Positions 38,701 through 50,700 of a stretch of DNA of 64,000 nucleotides are shown here, piece after piece; the stretch's first letter is position 1; every line of letters starts with the position of its first letter. Under the pieces are notes generated by a model. The model was not told the DNA's origin, did not search any database, and worked only from the letters and a program-made list of their open reading frames with translations. Location: positions 401,995 through 465,994 of the forward strand of contig NW_025826215.1 of the NCBI RefSeq assembly GCF_002878395.1, in the 5' to 3' direction. Both the position numbers and the translations under genes were made by a program. This DNA is from Capsicum annuum. Its lineage: Eukaryota; Streptophyta; Magnoliopsida; Solanales; Solanaceae.

Positions 38701-41700
38701 TTTTAATTTTATATTTCAGTTGGCTTATTAAACAATACTAGTGTCATTTGCCCCGTGCTCAACATTAAAATTTAAATTTGTAGATATTTTTAAATATTTT
38801 TGCTCTTAGTTTTTTGATTTTGTAATATTTGTTTGACACTTTCTAATATTAAAGTACAAAAAGATGTCAGGAAGTCAAAGGAGAATATTTTTTTTGTTTA
38901 TATATTACTTTTTTAAAGGAAAAAAATAAAAAAAATTCCTGCGTGAATTTTTTTAACTATCTATTTTATTGAATTCTGTTGAGATTACAGTTTCTGGTGA
39001 TCTAACTTGACTTCATCATGATAATTTGAAACTTAATTCTACCTTAGTGAAATATTGTTAATTACTTATGTTTTTCAGAACGTACGACATAAACATAAAG
39101 TTTATATTTTTATTTGCACTTATAATTTTAACTGGCGAATAACAACCTAAAATAACAAACAAATAAATGATACATAGTTTCAATAAATAATAAATAATAT
39201 TATACTAACATGTTAATTCGATAACAAAGTCTATATATATAAAAATTAAATGAATGGATAATTTTTTACATGTCTAATAAATTCTCAAGAAAATTAATAA
39301 TTTGAAACAATATTTTTCATTAAAAAATTATGTTTATATATTAAGCACACCCAAAAAGAGAATATGTATTATTAGTAAGAAGTAATTAATGCTCTGATTT
39401 AAGTGAAACTATAAAGGTAAAGTTGCCCAAATTTTACTAAAATGTAAAATAAAAGTAATGCTCTCTATCCATTTCATTTTATTTTATATTTTTTGATTTG
39501 GTACTCCAATTAAAAAGCTATTTATTAGGAGTTTGTATATTTATCTAGATAATTATGTTTTGAAGGTATATAATTAGCAACTATTATTATTTTATATATA
39601 ATTAATTCAATATCTAAGCCAATATATATAAAAGTTAAATGAATGGATAATTTTTTACGTGTCTATAATAAATTCTTAAGAAAATTAATAATTTGAAATA
39701 ATATTTTTCATTAAAAATTATCTCTATACCGAACACACCCAAATGTAAAATAAAAGTAATGCACTCTATCCATTTTATTTTATTTTATATTTTTTTGTTT
39801 GGTACTCCCATTAAAAAGCTATTTATTAGGAGTTTGTATATTTATCTCGATAATTACATTTTGAAAGTATATAATTAGCAACTATTATTATGTTATATAT
39901 AATATGCGAAGAAAATAATAAGCCTCTCTTGAATTGCTAAAATGATAAGTAAAAGAGAACTTTATTTGTAGTACAAAGGTAAGGCAAAATGTAAAATAGA
40001 GAGAAAAGGGTACTCTCTCGATTCTTTTTTTACTTGTTTTTTTGACTTTACAAGTCCTCTTTGGCCATGAAAACATAATTTACCAGAGTTGGAAATAGAG
40101 GTGGAATTGAAGTTGGAATTAGAGTTGTGTTTGGCTATAAATATATTTTGAAATTTTGTGAGAGAAGTAGGAGTGGAAAAAGTGAAAACAGGTTTTTCTT
40201 GTTTTTACTTTTCCAAATACAATTTCAAATTGTATTTGGAATTTTCATGACCAAACACTATTGTTTTCACTTTTTTCACTTAAGTGAAATAATTTTTCGG
40301 AAAAAAGTGAAAAAATACTCATGGCCAAACAGCTACTTAATATATTAGGAGTAAAACATACAAAATCATCCTTATTAATTATATATTTAAAATTAAAATT
40401 TGTTTGTTAATACTTTATGTAATTACTTAATAATAAAAATAATAGTAATATAGAAAAAAATTATAAATCTTTCGTGATTTATTAAAATAAATGTGAAAAA
40501 CAATTAATTTTTAATATAAGAAATAATAAAAAATTAATATTAATATCAATATAGAAACCAATTATAAATATTTCTTGATTTATAAAAATAAATAATTCAG
40601 AATAATAATTAATTTTTAATATAATAAATAATTAAAAAAAAACAAGTAATCTATTCTCTCCGTCCAATAATATTTGTCCACTATTAACTTGGTACACACC
40701 TTAAGAAATAATAAGTAATAGGTGTAAATTTACTATATCACCTTTTGGGCATAGTAAATTCAACAACAACAACAACAATAACAAACCCAGTATATTTCCA
40801 CATAGTGAGGTCTAGGGAGGGTAGAGTGTAGAGTCCAGACCACTACCTCTACAGAGGTAGAGAGGCTGTTTCCGATAGATCCTCGACTCAAGATAAAAGG
40901 CACTATACACAAGCATCAAGAGCATAGAACACGATAAAATAATATAGGTACGACATCCACAAAAATATGTACATTGCCAAACAAAGGACACAAAGTCCAC
41001 CTAAATACTGACTACGACTCAACCATACCCTTAGCCCTCTATCCTAATGCTTTTCCTATTTAGGGTTATGTCCTCAGTCAGCTATAACTGCTCCATGTCA
41101 CGTTTAATCACTTCTCTCCAGTATTTCTTCGGCCTACCCTTACCCCGTTTAAAACCTTCCTATCTTGGGCATAGTAAATTCAATTCTTTGAAAAATATAT
41201 TAGGTAATGACTATAGTTAATAACTAAGGTTAAATGGACGCAATGAGTAAATTATCTATTGTTTTTTCAAATTGGACAACTCTTATTGGACATTTATTTT
41301 TAGTGTAGTGGACAAGTAAAAATGAATGAAAGAAGTAATAAGGAGCAAGAAGAGATATATAAAAAAAATACTATAATTAAAAATATTATATGTATGAAAA
41401 AAACAATAGACATGTGTGGCTATCTAATTGCAAGAAAAAGTTTGTGAGGACTACCAAAAAAAGAGATTCTCTCTTTTATATAGTTATAATTATAATGTAA
41501 TGTACAAGAAACAAAACATTATTATATAAGTTTCTAAAAGGATTTGGCAATTAATTAATCAACTCATAACGCAAGGAAAATCTCAATGAATAGAGTAGTT
41601 TTTTATAGGCAAAATTTCAGAAATAACTAAGATTTAGGCAATAAATGAGGAGACATAGCTAAAGTTCGCCTATTAAAGAGTTTAGCTTCTACTTGGTAGC

Positions 41701-44700
41701 TAACTATACAAATTAGAGATTGTATACGCAAATAGAAATTTGCCCTAGAGATTTGTATATGAGTCTTGAAATCTGCTTGTACAATACAAACCTTTTGATA
41801 TTTGTATATGAGCCCTGATATTCGTTTTATATACAAATACAAGCCTTTAGAGATTTGTATATGGGTCTCGAAATTTGTTTTGTATACAAATACAAACGTA
41901 TATGAGCCTCAAAATTAGAGAGCCCCTCTCCTCCCGAAATTAGTGATTTGTATGTGATCCCTGGAATATACATGTTAGAATATGAGTAGGAATAAGAATA
42001 GTATATGGAATCCTACTTGGAAAGGGATTATAATTCCAGTGTCCTAGTTGGAAAAAGAGTCTAATGCAATGTCTGTGAATAGGAACTCAATGTAATAATT
42101 TAGATATAACACATTTCAATAATATTTTCTCCTTTATTTCTCACATGGTATCAGAGCCAAGTTTTGTGAGAAACTTACTAGGGAGAAAACTCAATCAGAC
42201 AGTCATCGTGCGTCAATTTTTGGCGACTGTCATAGCTGGTTTGCTCCCTCGTCTGTTTTGCAAATGTTGTGCAAAAACCAACACTTCCACGAGGTGCGAA
42301 GCATTCAGGCGAGCAAACCCAGTGAGCCACTCTTAGTTTCGATGAACCATGCGTCTTCACACACCATCGATAGTCTTAGATCTGTGTCACCACGCACGCG
42401 CCGAAACATGTGGCTGTTTTAGTCCAGTTTCCAACTAGTTTTTTTTTTCAGTAAGGTTGCTTTTTTATTCCAAGGTTGTCCATATAGCTATTTCTTGATT
42501 CCGACCAATTTCCGACAATCAAATCCAAATTTTCAGTGACTGACAATTTTTTCTTGGTTTAGCCTTATGATTAAATCTGAACCCTTAATGAGGAGATCAA
42601 AATATCAATCATCACAGTCCACGAAAAACCGACGAGGGGGAGGTCGAATTTGGAAGATCTCGTTCTAGGTGTAGTTATTGTAAGAGGCTTGGACATATTC
42701 GTGACGTATGCTATTCTTGACCTAAGTGTAGTTATTATAATAAGCTTGGACATACTCGTGGAATTTATTATTCTTTGCATGGTCGACCATCTAAAAATGG
42801 TAAGGTGAAATTGAAGAAAATGGAATACCTTGTATATAAAAATATCTATGTTATTGCTTTTCCTTTTATCTCCTTTCAGGATTTGCTTTTTGAACAATAT
42901 TTTCTCCTCAAGTTTCCACATAATATCTCATAGTTCTCCTCAAGTTTCCGCATAATATCTCATAATTTATGTTTTATAATTCTATTTTTAAATATTTAAA
43001 TTATTTTTTGCCGAATCCCCGCATCCGTATCCATCCCTAGATCCATATCCCGGAATCTTTAAATTGAGACCATGAAAGATCCGACTTCTAGATCCGTACC
43101 CGTATCGGACACCTGCACCTGAGTATGAGCAGCTTATGTTGACAGTCAAATAGTAACCACCACTAGGAACTCATTTATTTATCATGCTGTCTATTCCAGT
43201 ATTTAACTTCTATTTTTGTATTGTCTACATCACACCCCTTAGGGTGCTTCCCGACCCTGTGTGAATATGGAATGCTTTCTGCACGCGGATGCAAATTTAT
43301 CAAAGTTAACACTCTTTCTTCCATAGTGAGTTGAGTTTCTCACGAGGTGGACTTTTGGACATTTTGAAATGCACATTAGGAGGTGAGGATAGTGTAATAT
43401 ATTTATATTACTTGTATAATTGATACAAGATCGACAAGGAACACGCAAACAACACCAAAATCAGTCCACAAGTTGAAAGAACCGTGGACCCTTTTGATGA
43501 CCACTTTCGGATTCAACAAAAACAAAATGTATTGTGGTGTTTAACACCTAAAAACAGCCCACAACAAACAATGTTAACAACATTAAGATGAAGAACAAGA
43601 ACAACACACGGGTTACAAGAGAAACAATACACCACACGGCTACAAGATTACAACAAAGGAAATGATAGAGAGTGTGACATACACTACTACAAAGACCAAG
43701 AACCTAAGTGTATTCAAGCACAAAGACCCTTGATAAAAATAGTAGAAACACCTACACTATGCGGTGGACACAAGAGAGGACCTCAATCCGTCTAGCACCC
43801 AACGATCCAAACAAACAAACAACAAAAGTGATTCCACACCTAAGTTGTTTCCTAGTTTCAGCCAAGTCTCTATGGTAGAGAGAACTTGTGTTTTTTTCAA
43901 GTGTGTTACACAATCTTCAATATCAAAAAACTAAGTAAAGTAACCCTAAAATGCTTCTTATATAGTGTATTACAAATAGAAGACAAAAAGTCCAAAATGC
44001 CCCTTAGAGATTAGGTGCTCCTCTAGTGTGAATTAGTGGCTGTTTTGATATGTTTTAAGCCCTTAATTCCACTTCTCTTGCACACACACATGGACGAATT
44101 CAATACACATCCTTATAAGTTCATCTACGTGATCGCACTTGTATGATTCTCTCCGTCTTGAGAGGAATTTGTTCACAAATTCAAGCACTCATCACCCGCA
44201 AGCTCTCCTCTTTGGATCATCTTTTCAATGTTCCTCCCAAGGTTAGGATGTTTAACCAAGGGTTCCATGAGGTCATCAAGCTTGCTACTTGGACTTAAAT
44301 GTTCTTTAACCTGCACATAAGAAGAAAGGATGCTAGGCAAAGTGCTAGCATCTTGGTTAGTAGGAAACAAAGGGTCTTTGTGGGCAAACCCCACAATCCT
44401 AACTCTCGGCTTCTTTTCTTCACCCTCTTTAATATGGGCTTCTTCTTCCACAATCTCACTAAGCATAATTCTCCTTGCCATATACATAGGCACAACACTC
44501 TCCATCCACCGGCAAAATATCTTCTCCACCTTCATCAATTTCCACCTCGTCCTTAAGCTCTCCATCTTGAGCTTTTTTATTACCCTCATTCGATTCAAGT
44601 CCTACCTCCTCACCAAGGTGATACAATTTTCCCTCCCTAAGGATTACATTCCTCTGGTTTGGGCACTCACTAGCCTTGTGCCCCCACCCTTGACATTTAA

Positions 44701-47700
44701 AACATTGAAATCCGTTAGGACGAGAAGTAGAACTTGGTTTACCTTCTTTTCTTGGAGGATACTTTTAGGAAGCATTGGTTTTGGTTTGTACAACCTTGTT
44801 CTTGGTTTGGTTGGCATTGGATGAATGCTCTTGATGTTGGTGCCACTTCGAGGAAGGTCCTTGGTGATTCTTGGGTTTGGAGGCCGAGAACCCCCTTTCA
44901 ATTTCCAAGGCCACTTGGAAAATGCCATCGATCGTGTCAAACTTGTGGAGGGTCATCCGAGAAGCTATGTCCCTATTCAACCCAACTTTGAATTGTATAA
45001 TATCATGGCTCGTTCTCTTTTATGGTCAAGCTTCAACATCAATTGTTGAAACTCGTCATAGTATGCCATGACACTTTTGTTTCCTTGCCTCAAGTTATAC
45101 AACTTGGCAAGAAGTTCTTGTTTGTAGCCCTCAGGTAAGTACCTTAGACGCATAAGGTACCTCAATCTAAACCATGGAGGTGGCCGCTCGGCAATCAACA
45201 CATCACCAAACCTCTTCACATACTTCCACCAAATGTTTGCATACCCCTCAAAGTGAGCGATTGCATAACAACTCTTCTTCTCTTCGGTTAGATCATTCAC
45301 TTGGAATATCCTATCACAAGATGACTCCCAAGCAAGATATGCCTCGGGATCACTCTCACCCTTGAAGATCAGAAGACTAACTTTGATGGAATTGAGGCTA
45401 AGCTCTCGGGTTTGGTTACCAACCCTCACTTCTCGGCCTAAATCACCTTGCCTACCCCTCTCCTCTTCTTCCCTCAAGTAAGCATCACCATAACCCCCAT
45501 AACCCCCATGTTGTTCCTCTCTACCAGAACCCTCAAAACGGTTTGGTGGATTTGGATTAAGTGGATTCAAATTTGGAGGATAGTAAGGCCTTTGGTTCAA
45601 TGGAGTTTGGATTGGCAAGTGAGGTCTTTGGATAAGTGGAGGGTTCGGGTTTGGTGGAATTTGGGTTCCAAATCCGTCATGTTGGACTTGGTGAAGTAGA
45701 GGGAGGGTTGCTCTATCATACTCACGGTTTAAGAAACATTTGGTGGTTGGCTCGGTGACTTGTTCATTTGGTGCAAGGCTTTGGGAGTAATAGTTGGGGA
45801 AATATTTTGAGGGGTGGAAGGTTGACTCTTTGACTTTCCACACGTTCTAATCTCCCACTCATTGATGCCACATCCGTATCTAATTTCTCAAGACCCACAT
45901 TCAACCTAGCCACATCTCGGGACATAGTTTCAAGGCGAGCCAAAATGAGATTAATGGCATTATTGTTCATTGTTTGAGCATTTGAAGCCTCGGGTTCCAT
46001 TGTGGTTGTATCGAAAATAACCCTTCAAGTTTCTTCAAACTCAAGCTCAACAATGGTGAATGACTCAAATTACCTCCGATTTAGCTCAAATTCGAACCCT
46101 ATACTCCTATAGTGTTATAGAACACAAATCTAACACTAAAAACACAAGAAAAACACAAAATCAAAAACTCAAAATTTGACCTAGGATTAAAAATGGGTTT
46201 GGTATTTTTTTTGGTATTTTTTATTTTGACACTTCTTTTTTGTTGGGATTTTCAATTTCTAGACTCTAATAGTGTTAGGAAACAAGGATCTAACACTAGA
46301 AACACACAAAAATCAAGTTTTTTTTTTTGAAAAATCCTAATAACGTGAACAGTAATTTTTTCCTTTTTTTCTTCTTTTTCACCTTTTTTTTTTATTTTCA
46401 AGATTAGAATCCCAAGATTGATTTTGTTGGAACAAAATCAAACCTTGCTTTGATACCAAATGATACAAGATCGACACGGAACACACAAACAACACCAAAA
46501 TCAGTCCACAAGTTGAAAGAACCGTGGACCCTTTTGATGATCACTCTCGGATTCAACAAAAACACAATGTATTGTGGTGTTTAACACCTAAAAACAGTCC
46601 ACAACAAACAATGTTAACAACATCAAGATGAAGAACAAGAACAACACACGGGTTACAAGAGAAACAATACACCACACGGCTACAAGATTACAACAAAGGA
46701 AATGATAGAGAGTGTGACATACACTACTACAAAGACCCAGAACCTAAGTGTATTCAAGCACAAAGACCCTTGATAAAGATAGTAGAAACACCTACACTAT
46801 GCGGTGGACACAAGAGAGGACCTCAATCCGTCTAGCACCCAACGATCCAAGCAAACAAACAACAAAAGTGATTCCACACCTAAGTTGTTTCCTAGTTTCA
46901 GCCAAGTCTCTATGGTAGAGAGAACTCGTGTTTTTTTTCAAGTGTGTTACACAATCTTCAATATCAAAAAACTAAGTAAAGTAACCCTAAAATGTTTCTT
47001 ATATAGTGTTCTACAAATAGAAGGCAAAAAATCCAAAATGCCCCTTAGAGATTAGGTGCTCCTCTAGTGTGAATTAGTGGCTGTTTTGATATGTTTTAAG
47101 CCCTTAATTCCACTTCTCTTGCACACACACATGGACGAATTCAATACACATCCTCATAAGTTCATCTACGTGATCGCACTTGTATCAATAACCAAGCCCA
47201 GGCCCTCCTCTAGCAGCAAATCAGGGGCACTCAACCAATTCATGGAACCACTTTTATTGATATCTATATAGATAGATAGCGATTATTTGTATCAATGGCG
47301 ATGGAGCGCCGCAGACCGGGGAAGCTTAAGCGGAAAGGAAAGAGGAGGGTGACGGAAGTAGCTAAATTGAGATTATCTATACTTATGCTTTATCATTGTT
47401 CAAACCTGGTATAATTTTGTGGTTATCTGTCTGGTTTATTCCATCAAAGGGTTCTGCAATTTAATCAGCTCCAATTATCATGGTTCTGTTTTCGATGTTT
47501 CTTGTGGTGCTGTGTCTCTATTGTGATTTGCAAGGGAACAACCTCGACCTATAAGTGCTTTTGATTTAGGCATCAACTTTCCTCCTTTCTCCCCCCTCTT
47601 TTGTGATCGAATATTTTGGGCTTAAGCTTATCTGGTCATTGGTCAAGAGTTTCCTATTATTAAAGTTTCAACTACAGATATGCATGTCATGAATGGGGAT

Positions 47701-50700
47701 ATTGTTTAATGACTGAAGACTAGGTTTCCTGGATGATTACTTAGTGTATGTATTTTCTTGTTTGATTTGGTGAGCTGTTATTCCCGTTAATTATGTTAGT
47801 TCTTATTGGTATAACTGGGGATTCTTCAGAGATGAAGGAATTGTTTTGAAAGATTTAACTTCAAAATGGGAACCAAGTGATCGGAGTGGAAAATGGCTAA
47901 AGTTGAAGCCTGATTATGTTCGAGCTGGCTCTGATTTGGATGTTCTTATTATCGGTTTGTACTGCTTGCCTAAGGTTTCTGTTTCTGTCTTTTATGTCAA
48001 CTATTCTCTTGGGCTAACTTTACATTGTCAACAGGAGGCTACTATGGTTCTGGCCGACATGGAGGAGAAGTAGGAGATTCCACATGCTACTTAGGAGCTG
48101 TTTCTTTCCGTGGATTTTTCTTTTCAAACTACGTTTGGCTATACATTGGACTTACTTTTTTTTTTTTTTAAAGATCAGTTTATGATTGAAATCGAAAACC
48201 ACTTTTTCAAGTGAAATCTTTTCCACTCACTTTCAACTTTTTATCAAGTTAAATTTATGTCCTATCACAATTTCAATTCCAAATACACTCTGTCAACTTT
48301 ACTTCAAATACTATTTTTATTTTTTTCAAATATCACAACTTTTATATCGAAATGCCTACTTAATTTGTTCACCCACTTATTTGTTTTTAGTTTTTATGAG
48401 TTGAACTTTAAATTTTCCAATGGATATTAGGTAGCTCAATTTCTGGTGGGTCTTGCTGAGCCAATGGCTCCAAATACGTATCCCAGGAGGTATATGTATG
48501 TTTTTGTAAATGAAAGCATCAGCCATTTTACAATTCATCTCTTTTCCCGCTTAACCTGATAATTTTGATACTTCAGTTCACACATTGTAAAATTCACTCT
48601 TATTTGATTATTTTATTTGATAAAGTCTTACACGTTTGCCATGTCAACCTTGAATCAGTGATCCTGTCTATATAAATATAGATCGCTTTATTATTTGCCA
48701 TGTAGGTTTTGCCCTCTCATTTCTCTTTTATTCAGGTCAATCTTGCGTGTAGTGAGGGTGAATGGTAGACAGTCCTTTGTATTGAGATTGAATATATTGT
48801 GGATTGTTGTGTTCCATAATCTCGACTTCACCACTGTTTTACTCTTCATGCTAAGCATTGTATCTTCCCGCTGCAATAGCTCTTTCAGTTATCCTTAGTT
48901 TTCAGGAAAGGGGCTTTCATATATGTAGAGTATTGCAGTTCTATGAGGTGTCTTTGAACGGCACGGAAACTGTCATATGTATCTCTGAATTTCGTTCTAT
49001 GATGTAAAATTCCATAGTGTTGTGAGCCTTTTCAGTTTTCTGTAAAGTTTTCAATGCCTTTAGCACATAGTAGAAAGAACATAAATCATGTGGATTTAGG
49101 ATGACGGATGTGCATTTCCAATACTTTAGTGCCTGAATTCTGATTTTAGCATATTTTTGCAGGTTCATTTCTTTTTGCAGAGTGGGCACTGGAGTTTCTG
49201 ATGAGGAACGTAATACCATAGTAACTCGATTAAAGCCCTATTTCAGGTAATATTTCTGGCGATGTACCTTGAGTTGGGAGATTGTTTTCTGTTGTACCTT
49301 TTACTCTTGCACTTTTATGAATGCTTTTCTTGCTTTTTGCACCTCATCTTGTGAAAAATGTAAGTGTTTTACTTTTGATGACTGTCTGAGTTGCAACAGA
49401 TACAGATTTAGGCATAGGTGTTTTTCTAGTCGATGGACTTCGGATTGTCCTCCACATTAACCTTTTGTGAGAAGTGAAGGAGAAAAGTATTATTGAATTG
49501 CATCGACTATATTATTACGCTGAACCCTATTTATAGATACTGCATAGAATCCTTTCTCGGGTTGGAGATTATATGCAATCCTATTCCGATTCTAACTCTC
49601 TCCTCTAGCTAGTCCATATGTCATATGTACTGTTCTTTTGACAGATGTAACTAATACGGAGACTAGTGAGTGGCTTAGTGAAAATATCTGCAAGCTGACA
49701 TGACTTCGCAAATTTCATAAAAATATCTCTTTAGAGTATCGTTCTTTGACCAAGTGACAATCAATTTCAATGTACTTAGTCTTCTCGTGAAATACTAGAT
49801 TTGATGAAATATAAAGGTCCGCTTGATTATCACACACTAGTTCCATCTGGTTGATTTCTCTAATGTTTGATTCTTTGAGCAACTGCTCGATCCAAAGTAG
49901 CTCACAAGTTGCTATGACCATTGCTCTATATTCTGCTTCTTTACTAGATCGAGTTTGTACGTTCTATTTCTTACCCTTTGCGGACTCCAAATCACTGGCT
50001 ACTAAAACAAAATATCCAGATGTAGAACTTCTATTAGAAGGATCACCTGCCCAATTGACATCTGTATATCCAATAATCCAATAATCTGATCATAAGATCG
50101 AGGGCTCGATTCGATGTCTAATCCTTTGCCTCTTTAATAGCGTAATGATATGATCAACAAAAATTGTTTCTTTTTTTCCTCAGCAACGGAATCTCATTCT
50201 TAATCTTAATCAAAAATACAATAAACCACCAAAGAAATTCACATATTAGGAGCAGAATGCGGATAAAACACAAACTAATCAGCTTCACTACGAGTCATGC
50301 CAAATTTTTGAATTGCTGTGTTGAACATCCCAAATCAGGCTCGAGGAAATTGTTTCAAACCATAGAGTGACTGGCATAATTGACAATACCAGTCTACTTG
50401 ACTTCCTTAAGCAATAAAACTAGGTAGTTACTCCATGTAAACTTCCTCCTCAAGGCCACCATGGAGAAAAACGTTCTTATTGTCCAACTAATAAATAGGC
50501 AAATGACGGACAACAACCATGGATAAAAAAGATAGACAAATGTTATTTCAGCCACGAGAGAGAAAATATCACTACAATCAAGCCCAAATATGTGAGTATA
50601 CCCCTTAGCATCAAGGTGAGCCTTAAGCCAATTTAGCCATCTAGACCAATTTTGGCCACATAAACGCAATGACAATTGACAATAGATTAATGTGAAAACA

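Larger units (their letters stand above)
43421..47187 (-). mobile_element. Gag-only LTR retrotransposon (TR-GAG type), young
   Basis: LTRs 43421-44146 and 46461-47187 (about 727 bp) begin TGATACAAG; the right one ends CTTGTATCA. They differ at fewer than 20 sites by eye, so insertion was fairly recent. The minus-strand primer site TTTGGTATCAAAGC abuts the right LTR, making it the 5' LTR. The 2.3-kb interior encodes gag and a zinc knuckle but has no protease, integrase or reverse transcriptase. Flanks ATAAT and ATAAC match at 4 of 5. Confidence 0.85.

Noticed and set aside
44299..44991. Plus-strand frames of 85-164 codons
   Set aside because: They are antisense to the gag and zinc-knuckle region of the gag-only element, which has recognisable motifs on the minus strand.
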